Assembly: GCF_017599305.1 (NCBI RefSeq)
Contig: NZ_JAGFWR010000018.1
Span: 1 to 64,000, forward strand
Direction: 5' to 3'
From: Micromonospora antibiotica
GTDB lineage: Bacteria; Actinomycetota; Actinomycetes; Mycobacteriales; Micromonosporaceae
DNA: 64,000 bases
Shown here: piece by piece, positions 15,835 to 24,295 of the stretch
Position numbering within the stretch: the first letter of the stretch is position 1
Layout of the letters: each line of letters opens with the position of its first letter
The notes under the pieces: model-generated
Seen by the model: only the letters and a program-made list of their open reading frames with translations
Told to the model about the DNA's origin: nothing
Databases searched by the model: none
Program-made: the position numbers and the translations under genes

Positions 15835-16251
15835 TCACCAGCGCGTCGTCTCGTTTCGGTGCCCGAGGGCGGCCCACACCTCGGAAATCGTCTGGTAACG
15901 GGTGCCCTCCGGCAGCCGCTCCAGGGCGGCCACGAGGTCGTCGGGCGCCTGGTTCTCCCGCGCGTTGGCGACCAGGGCCAGGCGGTCCCCCGGCAGGGCC
16001 GCCATCGTGATGAACCGGCCCAACCGGCTGCGCGCCTCCACGTCCTCCGAGGTCATCCCCTGGGGGGTGCCGGTCCGCAGGTCGCCCGCCGGGGCCGTGG
16101 TGGCGCCCGGCTGGTCCTCGCCGGCCGGCTCCGCCTCGCGGAACTCCTCGACCCGCGAGCCCGCGGTGCCCGGCCCCTGGACGAGGCCGCTGACCTCCTG
16201 GCTCATCTGGTCGTCGACCCTCGGTGCGTGCTTGCTGCTGCCACGTTCCAT
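15835..16251 (-). CDS. DUF2795 domain protein
   Basis: The 138-residue protein has a conserved polar N-terminus (SSKHAPRVDDQMSQEVSGLV, then RVEEFREAEPAGED) and a C-terminal DUF2795 domain: FITMAALPGDRLALVANARE, then LVAALERLPEGTRYQTISEV and WAALGH. Family members are small soluble actinobacterial proteins of unknown function, often near stress genes. No signal peptide is present. It lies between the SRPBCC and YihY genes on the same strand, with gaps of 52 and 64 bases. Confidence 0.85.
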   Translation of the reverse strand: MERGSSKHAPRVDDQMSQEVSGLVQGPGTAGSRVEEFREAEPAGEDQPGATTAPAGDLRTGTPQGMTSEDVEARSRLGRFITMAALPGDRLALVANARENQAPDDLVAALERLPEGTRYQTISEVWAALGHRNETTRW

Positions 16252-16315
16252 GTCTGGTGTGCTACCCGCAGTCGGTGCGGGGAAACGTTGGGCCGGACCC
16301 GGGTACCCCGACCGG

Positions 16316-17299
16316 TCACGAACCGGCGGTGGCCTTCGGCGGCAACGCCGGCTCAGCCGCGGCGTCCCGGCCCGCCTGCAACCGGCGTCCCCGCTGCAAC
16401 TCGGCGTTGATCTGCACCCCGAACATCAGCGCCGAGTTCGACAGGTACAGCCACACCAGGAAGGCGATGACCGCGCCCAGGCTGCCGTAGGTGACGTCGT
16501 ACGAGCCGAAGTTGGCCACGTAGAGGCCGAAACCGAAGGAGGCGACGATCCAGGACAGCAGGGCCACCGCCCCACCCGGGGTGAGCCAGCGGAACCGGGG
16601 CTGCCGGACGTTCGGTGCGATCCAGAACATCAGCGACAACAGGGTCATCATCACCATGGCCAGTACCGGCCACTTCGCGACGCTCCACACCGTGCGGGCC
16701 AGTCCACCCGCCCCCACCAGGTCACCCACCGCGTCGGTCACCGGGCCGCTGACGATCAGGCCCAGCGCCACCACCGCGAGCAGCACCAGCGACAGCGCGG
16801 CCATCGCGATCTGCAACGGGCGGAGCCGGTAGAACGGGCGGCCCTCCTCGACCCCGTAGATCGCGTTGGAGGCCCGGGTGAACGCGCCGATGAACCCGGA
16901 CGCCGACCACAACGCACCCGCCAACCCGAAGCTGAGCAGCACCTTCGTGCCGCTCTGCTGGTCGACCACCGTGCGGACCACCGAGACGAAACCCTCGTTG
17001 CCGACCACCGAGCCGGCCCCGATGTCGCGGGCCAGATCCAACACCGTGTCCACGGTGCGCTCGCCGTCGGAGACCAGACCGACCAGGGCGACCACCACGA
17101 CCGTGGACGGAAAGAGGGCGAGCACCCCGTAGTAGGTCAACGCCGCCGCCCAATCGGCGCAGTTGTCCTTCACGAAACCCTGCCCGCTGCGGATCAGCAC
17201 CCCCCGCCAGGTGGACCAGCTCAACTGGCGCATCCGCCGGGGAATCCGCAGCTGCGGTCCGTCCTCGGCGACCGCGGTCGGCTCCGTCGTCGCTGCCAT
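16316..17299 (-). CDS. YihY/BrkB-family inner-membrane protein
   Basis: The 327-residue protein belongs to the YihY/virulence factor BrkB family, integral membrane proteins of uncertain function. After a 45-residue cytosolic start comes the family motif NCADWAAALTYYGVLALFPS; six hydrophobic segments follow, with GALWSASGFIGAFTRASNAI in the middle and a final pair containing YGSLGAVIAFLVWLYLSNSA. The ATG at 17299 has a GGAG ribosome site. It is divergent from the ChaB gene and followed on its strand by the DUF2795 gene, so it may head a short stress-related unit. Confidence 0.92.
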   Translation of the reverse strand: MAATTEPTAVAEDGPQLRIPRRMRQLSWSTWRGVLIRSGQGFVKDNCADWAAALTYYGVLALFPSTVVVVALVGLVSDGERTVDTVLDLARDIGAGSVVGNEGFVSVVRTVVDQQSGTKVLLSFGLAGALWSASGFIGAFTRASNAIYGVEEGRPFYRLRPLQIAMAALSLVLLAVVALGLIVSGPVTDAVGDLVGAGGLARTVWSVAKWPVLAMVMMTLLSLMFWIAPNVRQPRFRWLTPGGAVALLSWIVASFGFGLYVANFGSYDVTYGSLGAVIAFLVWLYLSNSALMFGVQINAELQRGRRLQAGRDAAAEPALPPKATAGS

Positions 17300-17463
17300 G
17301 CTCGGCTCCTCGTCGCCCGGCGACCCGCGGACCCGACGTCCGGTGCGCGCCTGGGCCGGGCGGTACCCGACGGCGGAAATCGACAAACCCGACGCCCGTG
17401 TTTGCCGGTGCGGGCGCAGGGAACCGTGCAGACAGCCAGACAGTCGACGCGGAGGAGGACGAG

Positions 17464-17865
17464 ATGCCCGGGCGCGAGGTACTGCCCAGCACGCTGCGAC
17501 GCTCCCCGGACAAGGCGCAACGCACCTGGGAGAAGACACACGACTCGGCGGTGCAGACCTACGGCGAGGGGGAACGGGCGCACCGCGCCGCCTTCGCCGC
17601 CGTCAAGCACAGCTTCGAGAAGGTCGGCGACCACTGGGAACCCAAGGGACGCAAGGGACCCAGCGACCGGCAGGCCGCCGGCGGTGGCCCCGCCCGCCGG
17701 GCACCCACCGCCGGCGGGGTGGACGCCAACGCCACCAAGGACCACCTGATGCAGGTGGCGAAGAAACTCGACGTGCCGGGCCGCAGTCGGATGACCAAGC
17801 CGGAACTGGTCAAGGCCATCGAGAAGGCCAACGACCGGGCCACCCGCAAGGCCCGGGGCGACTGA
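17464..17865 (+). CDS. ChaB family protein with C-terminal Rho-N/SAP-like motif
   Basis: The first 60 residues are a ChaB domain: LPSTLRRSPDKAQRTWEKTH, then GEGERAHRAAFAAVKHSFEK and VGDHWEPKG. A glycine-rich linker leads to a second part (about 87-125, LMQVAKKLDVPGRSRMTKPE then LVKAIEKAN) that resembles a Rho-N or SAP nucleic-acid-binding helix pair. ChaB was first linked to cation transport in E. coli, but its role is not established. The 133-residue length is typical of actinobacterial forms. ATG 17464 has GGAGGAGGACGAG upstream. A hairpin terminator follows 23 bases after the stop. Confidence 0.9.
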   Translation: MPGREVLPSTLRRSPDKAQRTWEKTHDSAVQTYGEGERAHRAAFAAVKHSFEKVGDHWEPKGRKGPSDRQAAGGGPARRAPTAGGVDANATKDHLMQVAKKLDVPGRSRMTKPELVKAIEKANDRATRKARGD

Positions 17866-17888
17866 CCACCGGATCCGGTGAGGTACGC

Positions 17889-17914
17889 GGGCCGCCCCCG
17901 GTTCGGGGCGGCCC
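17889..17914. terminator. bidirectional hairpin between convergent genes
   Basis: GGGCCGCCCC at 17889-17898 pairs perfectly with GGGGCGGCCC at 17905-17914 around a six-base loop. It lies between the stops of the ChaB gene and the aldehyde dehydrogenase gene. Confidence 0.82.
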
Positions 17915-17917
17915 GGC

Positions 17918-19351
17918 TCACCAGTGCCCGCCGGCCGGCGGTTCCAGGTGGACCGCCTTGACCGTGCTGAACTCGTCCAGCAGTTCCGGGCCGTACCCGA
18001 AGCCCTGGCCGCTGCCCCGGCGTGGCTGCGCGGCACCACCCGGAGCGCCCCCGAACACCGCGTTGACCTTCACGGTGCCAACCGGCAGCTCCCGCCAGGC
18101 CCGCTGGGCGTGGCTCATCGACCCGGTCAGCACCGTCGCCGCCAGCCCGTACGGCGAGTCGGCGGCACACCGCAGCGCCTCGCTGAACGAATCCACCGAA
18201 ACCACCGCCGCCACCGGCCCGAACGTCTCCTCCCGGACCAGCGTCATCTCGTGCCGGCAGTCGGTGACCACCGTCGCCGGATAGAACGCCCCCGGCCCGT
18301 CCGGCAGCACCCCACCGGCGCGCAGCGTCGCCCCCTGCGCCACCGCCGCCGTGACCTGCCCGTGCACCTGGTCGCGGTGCCGCCGGTCGACGAGCGGGCC
18401 CAGCTCGGTGGCCGGGTCGCGCCCCGGCCCGACGACCAGCGCCCCGGCCCGCTGCACCAGCGCGTCGACGAAGTCCTCCGCGACGTCCCGGTGCGCGTAG
18501 ATCCGCTCCACCGCCACGCAGAGCTGCCCGGCGTTGGCGAACGCCCCGAGGGCCGCCTGTTCGGCCGCCCAGCCCGGGTCCACCCCGGCGTCGACCACCA
18601 GCGGGTCGCTGCCGCCGTTCTCCAGCAGGGCCTTGGCCCCGGTCCGGGCGCAGGCCGCCGCGATCGCCCGGCCGGTCGCGGTGGCACCGACGTGCGCCAC
18701 CACGTCCACCGGCTGCGCGGCCAACGCCGCACCCACCTCCGCGCCCCCGGTCAGCAGGGACAGCACCCCCGCCGGGAACACCCCGTCGAGCAGCCGGGCC
18801 AGCAGCCAACCGGTCACCGGGGTCCGTTCGCTGGGCTTGAACAGCACCACGTTGCCGGTGACCAGGGCGGCACCGAGCAGGCCGCAGGAGACCGCCACCG
18901 GGTCGTTCCACGGGGTGATCGCGGCGACCACCCCCCGAGGCTGCGGCGTCATGAAGTCGATCGCGTCGATGCCGCCGTGCAGCGTCCGGCCGCCCCGCAG
19001 CGGGCCCAGTTCGGCGTACTGGCGCAGGGTGCCCACGCCGGCTGCCACCCCGCCCCGGGCGTCACCCAGCGGCTTGCCCATCTCCGCCGTGGTCGCCGCG
19101 GCCAACTCCTCCGCGTCCGCCGCCACCGCGTCCGCCGCCTGGAGCAGCAGCTCCGCACGCTGCGCCGTCGCGGTGGCCGCCCACTCGGCGGCCACCTCCC
19201 GGGCCGCCTCGACCGCCTTGGCCACCTCGTCCGCCGTCGCCACCGGCACGGTGCCGACGGGGGAGCCGTCGGCCGGGTCGTGGACCGTCAGCTCACCACC
19301 CTCGCCGCCCGCGCCCCACACCCCGCCGATCAGCTGCTCCACCCGGTACAT
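17918..19351 (-). CDS. aldehyde dehydrogenase superfamily enzyme
   Basis: The 477-residue protein is an NAD(P)-dependent aldehyde dehydrogenase. Key blocks are ITPWNDPVAVSCGLLGAALV, VVLFKPSERTPVTG (cofactor lysine), the general base in LLENGGSDPLVVDAG, the nucleophile in ALGAFANAGQLCVAVERIY, and ETFGPVAAVVSVDS. LENGG replaces the more usual LELGG, but the glutamate is retained. The specific aldehyde cannot be told; succinate-semialdehyde-type enzymes are the closest in general look. The start at 19351 (MYRVEQLIGGVW) gives normal family length and places it divergent from the flavoprotein gene, with 70 bases between. Confidence 0.88.
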   Translation of the reverse strand: MYRVEQLIGGVWGAGGEGGELTVHDPADGSPVGTVPVATADEVAKAVEAAREVAAEWAATATAQRAELLLQAADAVAADAEELAAATTAEMGKPLGDARGGVAAGVGTLRQYAELGPLRGGRTLHGGIDAIDFMTPQPRGVVAAITPWNDPVAVSCGLLGAALVTGNVVLFKPSERTPVTGWLLARLLDGVFPAGVLSLLTGGAEVGAALAAQPVDVVAHVGATATGRAIAAACARTGAKALLENGGSDPLVVDAGVDPGWAAEQAALGAFANAGQLCVAVERIYAHRDVAEDFVDALVQRAGALVVGPGRDPATELGPLVDRRHRDQVHGQVTAAVAQGATLRAGGVLPDGPGAFYPATVVTDCRHEMTLVREETFGPVAAVVSVDSFSEALRCAADSPYGLAATVLTGSMSHAQRAWRELPVGTVKVNAVFGGAPGGAAQPRRGSGQGFGYGPELLDEFSTVKAVHLEPPAGGHW

Positions 19352-19421
19352 GCGGCGGGATGCCCCGCTCCCGGCGAAGCAAACGCGTTTCGCCCGGTTG
19401 CCGGCCGGGTAGCCGGATCTG

Positions 19422-21035
19422 ATGATCGCGACCGGCACGGACAGCGCGGACGCCGTCGTCATCGGCGCCGGACACAACGGCCTGGTGGCGGCCAACCTGC
19501 TCGCCGACGCCGGCTGGGACGTCCTGGTGCTGGAGGCGACCGCCCTGCCCGGTGGGGCGGTCCGGTCCGCCGAGGTCACCGCCCCCGGCTACCTCAGCGA
19601 CCTCTACAGCTCCTTCTACCCCCTCGGGTACGCCTCCCCGGTGCTGGCCGGCCTCGACCTGCCCCGCTACGGGCTGACCTGGACGCACGCCCCCGACGTG
19701 CTGGCCCACCTGCTGCCCGACGGGCGGGCCGCGGTGATCAACCGGGACCTGGACACCACCGCCGCCTCGCTGGAGACGTTCGCCCCCGGCGACGGGGACC
19801 GCTGGCGGCACGCGTACGCCGACTGGGCGCAGGTGTCCGGGCCGATGCTCGACGCCATCACCACCCCCTTCCCCCCGGTACGCGGCGGGCTGGGTCTGCT
19901 ACGCCAACTGCGGGTCGGCGGCGCGCTGCGCCTGGCCCGCCGGCTGGTCCTGCCGGTACGCAAACTCGGCGGCGAACTGTTCACCGGCGAGGGCGGCCCC
20001 GCGCTGCTGGCCGGTTGCGCCCTGCACACCGACCTGTCCCCCGAGGAGGCCGGCTCCGGCGTCTACGGCTGGCTGCTGGCCATGCTGGGTCAGCAGGTCG
20101 GCTGGCCGGTGCCGGTCGGTGGCGCCCAGCGGATCACCGACGCGCTGGTCGCCCGGCTCACCGAACGCGGCGGCCGGATCTCCTACCGGGCGCAGGTCGA
20201 CCGGGTGCTCACCGCCCGGGGCCGGGCGATGGGGGTGCGTACCGTCGGCGGGGCCACGTTTCGGGCCCGCCGGGCGGTGCTCGCCGACGTGCCCGCTCCC
20301 GCCCTCTACCTGGACCTGGTGGGTGCCGCTCTGCTGCCACCCCGACTGGTGGAGGACCTGGCCCACTTCCGCTGGGACGGCTCCACCCTCAAGGTCGACT
20401 GGGCGTTGTCCGCCCCGCTGCCGTGGACCAACCCGGCGGTGGCCGGCGCCGGCACCGTGCACCTGGGCGCCGATCTCGACGGGCTCACCACGTACTCCGC
20501 CGAACTGGCCCGGGGCGAGATCCCGGCGCAGCCGTTCCTGCTGGTGGGGCAGATGAGCACCGCCGACCCGACGCACTCGCCGGCCGGCACCGAGTCGCTC
20601 TGGGCGTACACCCACCTGCCGTTCCGGCGGGACTGGCGGGCCGAGGACATCGCCCGCCAGGTGGACCGGATGGAGGACGTGCTGGAGGCCGCCGCCCCCG
20701 GGTTCCGCAGCCGGATCGTCGGCCGGCACGTCGCCGGTCCGGCCGAGCTGGAGCAGGGTGACCCGAGCCTGGTCGGCGGGGCGCTGGGCGGTGGCACCGC
20801 GGCGGCGTACCAGCAGCTGTTCCTGCGCCCGATCCCCGGCCTGGGCCGGGCCGACACCCCCATCGACCGGCTCTACCTGGCCAGCGCGTCGGCGCACCCC
20901 GGCGGCGGGGTGCACGGCGCACCCGGCGCGAACGCCGCCCGCGCCGCGCTGGCCCGCGACCGTGCCGTCACCGGCGGCCTGTACGCCGGGATGATCGCCG
21001 CCGCGCACCGGACGCTCTACCGCGCCGACCACTGA
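19422..21035 (+). CDS. phytoene-desaturase-like FAD-dependent oxidoreductase
   Basis: The 537-residue protein opens with a Rossmann FAD motif, AVVIGAGHNGLVAANLLADA, and the second contact VLEATALPGGAVRSAEVT. The C-terminal block LYLASASAHPGGGVHGAPGA, then NAARAAL, is characteristic of the CrtI/phytoene-dehydrogenase-related COG1233 family. Members desaturate or isomerise polyenes or act on unknown lipids; with no other carotenoid gene nearby the substrate is open. The ATG at 19422 places the FAD loop at residue 11. It is divergent from the aldehyde dehydrogenase; the shared short promoter region suggests a linked role, which is inference. Confidence 0.85.
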   Translation: MIATGTDSADAVVIGAGHNGLVAANLLADAGWDVLVLEATALPGGAVRSAEVTAPGYLSDLYSSFYPLGYASPVLAGLDLPRYGLTWTHAPDVLAHLLPDGRAAVINRDLDTTAASLETFAPGDGDRWRHAYADWAQVSGPMLDAITTPFPPVRGGLGLLRQLRVGGALRLARRLVLPVRKLGGELFTGEGGPALLAGCALHTDLSPEEAGSGVYGWLLAMLGQQVGWPVPVGGAQRITDALVARLTERGGRISYRAQVDRVLTARGRAMGVRTVGGATFRARRAVLADVPAPALYLDLVGAALLPPRLVEDLAHFRWDGSTLKVDWALSAPLPWTNPAVAGAGTVHLGADLDGLTTYSAELARGEIPAQPFLLVGQMSTADPTHSPAGTESLWAYTHLPFRRDWRAEDIARQVDRMEDVLEAAAPGFRSRIVGRHVAGPAELEQGDPSLVGGALGGGTAAAYQQLFLRPIPGLGRADTPIDRLYLASASAHPGGGVHGAPGANAARAALARDRAVTGGLYAGMIAAAHRTLYRADH

Positions 21036-21092
21036 ACCGGGCGGAACCGGCCCCGCAGCGGTCACCGGCGACCCCGGTCACCGGTGCCCTCG

Positions 21093-21869
21093 TCAGGAGT
21101 CCAGGTTGCGGTGCCGGGTACGCAGCTTGAACGGCATCAGCGCGCTCTCCACCTTGGTGGCGGTCGTCATCTTGGACAGGCCGTCGCGACGCTCCTCGAA
21201 CCGGATCGGCACCTCCAGGATGGTGTGCCCCAGCTTGGTGGCCAGGTAGTGCATCTCCACCTGGAAGCTGTAACCGTTCGACTGCACCCGGTGCAGGCCG
21301 ATGTCGCGCAACGCGTCGGCCCGCCAGATCTTGAAGCCGGCGGTCAGGTCACGGATGCGCACCCGCAGCAGCGTGTGCACGTACAGGTTGGCCCAGCCGC
21401 TGAGCGCCCGCCGGTAGAGCGGCCACGCCTCGTCGAGCTGGCCGCCGGGCACGTACCGGGAGCCGATCACCACGCCGGCCTGGGTGGACAGCAACGCCCC
21501 CAGCATCCCGGGCAGCGCCTCCGGCGGGTGCGACAGGTCGGCGTCCATCTGCGCCACGTACTCCGCGCCGCCGTCCAGGGCCCGGCCGATGCCGTCGACG
21601 TACGCCCGGCCCAGGCCCTCCTTGCCGGCCCGGTGCACCACCTGCACCTTGTCCGGGTGCTCGATGGCCAGCTTGTCGGCCACCTCGCCGGTGCCGTCCG
21701 GCGAGTTGTCGTCGGCGACGAGCACCTTCAACCCCGGCAGCGGAAGGGCCAGCAGCCGGTCGACCAACACCGGGAGGTTGCCCGCCTCGTTGTAGGTGGG
21801 GACCACGACGGTCAGGCGTGCGTCCCGCCACGGTGACGGCAGCTCCACGGGTTCGATCATGTCGGACAT
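21093..21869 (-). CDS. ppm1: polyprenol monophosphomannose synthase
   Basis: The 258-residue enzyme is a GT2 family dolichol/polyprenol-phosphate mannose synthase, transferring mannose from GDP-mannose to polyprenyl phosphate at the inner face of the membrane. Signature blocks are LTVVVPTYNEAGNLPVLVDR, VLVADDNSPDGTGEVAD, QMDADLSHPPEALPGML with the metal-binding DAD, GSRYVPGGQLDEAW and DLTAGFKIWRADAL. It is the catalytic domain only; the N-acyltransferase domain fused in some actinobacterial Ppm1 proteins is absent. The ATG at 21869 was preferred to a TTG at 21908. Its product feeds mannolipids such as those built by the PIM locus at 59-62 kb. Confidence 0.9.
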   Translation of the reverse strand: MSDMIEPVELPSPWRDARLTVVVPTYNEAGNLPVLVDRLLALPLPGLKVLVADDNSPDGTGEVADKLAIEHPDKVQVVHRAGKEGLGRAYVDGIGRALDGGAEYVAQMDADLSHPPEALPGMLGALLSTQAGVVIGSRYVPGGQLDEAWPLYRRALSGWANLYVHTLLRVRIRDLTAGFKIWRADALRDIGLHRVQSNGYSFQVEMHYLATKLGHTILEVPIRFEERRDGLSKMTTATKVESALMPFKLRTRHRNLDS

Positions 21870-21950
21870 CCTCAGTCGGCGGACGGCATTCCCCCACAGG
21901 GTAGCCAAAAGCCCGGCGGGACCCCGCCGAGGCTCCCCGCGACCGTCCGG

Positions 21951-22409
21951 TCACCGATCGGCGTGCGTGTCGGCCTTCTGCCGTACGGCGATGTCGGAGA
22001 GCCGACGCAGGGTCTCCTTGTTGCGCTGGTGCAGCACCAGGTCGTTGAGCTTGGTGCGGAACCAGCGCAACGGGCCGGCGGCGAAGTCCTCGCCGATGCG
22101 GACCCGGGTCGCACCGTCACCGGTCGGGGTCAGGGTGAACACCACGATCGCCTCCCCGGCCGGCCACAGGCCGGCCCGCAGCACCAGCCGGTGCGGTGGG
22201 TCGCAGGCCAGCACCGTCGAGGCGTCCTCCAGCGAGAACGGCCACGGCCCGGCCCGGTGGTGCAGCCGGGTGCCCACCCGGGGCCACTGCGCGTCGACGT
22301 CGCGCACGTGCACCGTGCCGACCACCCAGTCGCTGTACGTCCACCCGTCGGCCAGCACGTCGAAGACCTGCTGCGGGGGTGCATCGACCACTCTCTCCAC
22401 GATCGCCAT
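21951..22409 (-). CDS. SRPBCC family protein
   Basis: The 152-residue product is a helix-grip SRPBCC protein: AIVERVVDAPPQQVFDVLAD, then WTYSDWVVGTVHVRDVDAQW, then a strand series ending GATRVRIGEDFAAGP and a C-terminal helix with LHQRNKETLRRLSDIA. Actinobacterial members are annotated as polyketide cyclase/dehydrase-type lipid-binding proteins of unknown function. The ATG at 22409 starts at the first strand. It is the upstream neighbour of the mannose synthase on the minus strand (gap 81 bases) and divergent from the heptose operon. Confidence 0.83.
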   Translation of the reverse strand: MAIVERVVDAPPQQVFDVLADGWTYSDWVVGTVHVRDVDAQWPRVGTRLHHRAGPWPFSLEDASTVLACDPPHRLVLRAGLWPAGEAIVVFTLTPTGDGATRVRIGEDFAAGPLRWFRTKLNDLVLHQRNKETLRRLSDIAVRQKADTHADR

Positions 22410-22549
22410 CGCTGCCCTGTACCCGGGTCGTCCCGGCCTAACCCGGCGCGTTAGCTTCTCCGGGCCGACGGGTAACGCTGCACCGGCGACCCGACCCACC
22501 TGCCGACAGGGTCAGGTTTACTCCCCGGGGCCTCGGGAACCCGCCGCCC

Positions 22550-24295
22550 GTGCCACGGGACGCGGAGCCATATCAGTGCAGGTCAGGCCGGGTTGACCCG
22601 GGCGTTGGCCGGGGCCGTCCCGCGCTGTACGACGCGGTGCTGCTCGACCGCGACGGCACCCTGATCGAGGACGTCCCCTACAACGGCGACCCGGACAAGG
22701 TCCGGCCGGTGCCGGGGGCCCGGGCGGCACTGGACCGGCTGCGCGCCGCGGGCCTGCGCCTCGGGGTGGTCACCAACCAGTCGGGGCTGGCCCGGGGGCT
22801 GTTCACCGCCGCACAGCTGCGCGCCGTCAACGCCCGGGTGGAGGAGCTGCTCGGCCCGTTCGACACCTGGCAGCACTGCCCGCACGACGAGCGCGCCGGC
22901 TGCGGCTGCCGCAAGCCCGCCCCGGGCATGGTGCACGCCGCCGCGCGGGCGCTCGGCACCACCGCGGACCGCTGCGTGCTGGTCGGGGACATCGACGCCG
23001 ACCAGGCCGCCGCCGCTGCGGCCGGTGCCGCCGCGATCCTGGTGCCCACCCCCACCACCCGGGCCGCCGAGGTGGCCGCCGCCGGACACGTCGCCGCCGA
23101 CCTGCCCGCCGCCGTGGACCTGATCCTGCGCCGGGCCGCCCTGGTCGCCGCGCCGTCCCCGCGCCGCACCGGCACCGTGCTGGTGGTCCGCAGCGACTCC
23201 GCCGGGGACGTCCTGGTCACCGGTCCCGCCATCCGCGCCGTCGCCGGTCACGCCGGGCGCGTCGTGCTGCTCTGCGGCCCCCGGGGCCGGGACGCCGCCG
23301 CCCTGCTGCCCGGTGTCGACGAGATCGTCGAGTGGCCGCTGCCCTGGATCGACGGCGCACCCGCCCCGGTCGACCCGCAGGACATCGACCGGCTCACCGC
23401 CCGGCTGCGGGCGGTACGCGCCGACGAGGCGGTCGTCTTCACCTCCTTCCACCAGTCACCGCTGCCGCTGGCCCTGCTGCTGCGGATGGCCGGTGTCCCG
23501 AGGGTCAGCGCGATCAGTGACGACTACCCCGGCTCCCTGCTCGACGTCCGGCACCGGGTCCCCGCCGGGCTGCCCGAGCCGGAACGGGCGTTGTCGCTGG
23601 CCGTCGCCGCCGGCTTCGCCCTGCCCGACGGCGACGACCTGCGGCTGCGGGTGCGCACCGACCGGCTGCCGCCCGCACCGGCCGGGCTCGGCGACCCCGG
23701 CTACCTGGTGCTGCATCCCGGTTCGGCGGTGCCGAGCCGGGCCGTGCCACCCGACCTGGCCGCCCGGATCGTCCGGGTGCTCACCGCCGCCGGGCACCGG
23801 GTGGCGGTCACCGGCGGACCCGACGAGGCCGCGCTGACCGCCCGGGTGGCCGGCGACACCGGCATCGACCTGGGCGGCCGGACCGGGCTGGCCGACCTGG
23901 CCGGGGTGCTCGCCGACGCCGGTGCGCTGGTGGTGGGCAACACCGGGCCGGCGCACCTGGCCGCGGCGCTGGGCGTGCCGGTGGTCAGCCTGTTCGCCCC
24001 GACCGTCCCCTACGGACAGTGGGGTCCGTACCGGGTGCCGACGGTCCGGCTGGGCGACGCCGCCGCCCCCTGCCGGGACACCCGGGCCACGGTCTGCCCG
24101 GTACCCGGCCACCCCTGCCTGGCCGCCGTCGAACCGGGCCGGGTCCTCGACGCGGTACGCCTGCTGGGCGTTCCCGCCGACGCCCCGACCGGCCCGGTCG
24201 GCGTGCCGCTCCTCGGCCCGGCCGGACCGTCACCGGCCGGACCCTCGCCGGCCGGGTTGTCGCCGGTGACCGTGGGGCGGGGGAGTCACCGATGA
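22550..24295 (+). CDS. GmhB-type HAD phosphatase fused to a GT9 glycosyltransferase
   Basis: This 581-residue protein joins two enzymes. Residues about 25-195 are a HAD-IIIA phosphatase like GmhB (D-glycero-D-manno-heptose 1,7-bisphosphate 7-phosphatase): DRDGT at 33-37 with nucleophile Asp33, TNQSG at 75-79, zinc-type cysteines 110, 118 and 120, a lysine at 122, and GDIDAD near 146. Residues about 208-540 are a family 9 glycosyltransferase (YLVLHPGSAVPSR, VVGNTGPAHLAAALGVP), the family of ADP-heptose transferases. A Pro/Ala/Gly tail follows. The GTG at 22550 is the only plausible start. The TGA overlaps the next ATG (ATGA), implying translational coupling in the heptose operon. Confidence 0.88.
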   Translation: MPRDAEPYQCRSGRVDPGVGRGRPALYDAVLLDRDGTLIEDVPYNGDPDKVRPVPGARAALDRLRAAGLRLGVVTNQSGLARGLFTAAQLRAVNARVEELLGPFDTWQHCPHDERAGCGCRKPAPGMVHAAARALGTTADRCVLVGDIDADQAAAAAAGAAAILVPTPTTRAAEVAAAGHVAADLPAAVDLILRRAALVAAPSPRRTGTVLVVRSDSAGDVLVTGPAIRAVAGHAGRVVLLCGPRGRDAAALLPGVDEIVEWPLPWIDGAPAPVDPQDIDRLTARLRAVRADEAVVFTSFHQSPLPLALLLRMAGVPRVSAISDDYPGSLLDVRHRVPAGLPEPERALSLAVAAGFALPDGDDLRLRVRTDRLPPAPAGLGDPGYLVLHPGSAVPSRAVPPDLAARIVRVLTAAGHRVAVTGGPDEAALTARVAGDTGIDLGGRTGLADLAGVLADAGALVVGNTGPAHLAAALGVPVVSLFAPTVPYGQWGPYRVPTVRLGDAAAPCRDTRATVCPVPGHPCLAAVEPGRVLDAVRLLGVPADAPTGPVGVPLLGPAGPSPAGPSPAGLSPVTVGRGSHR

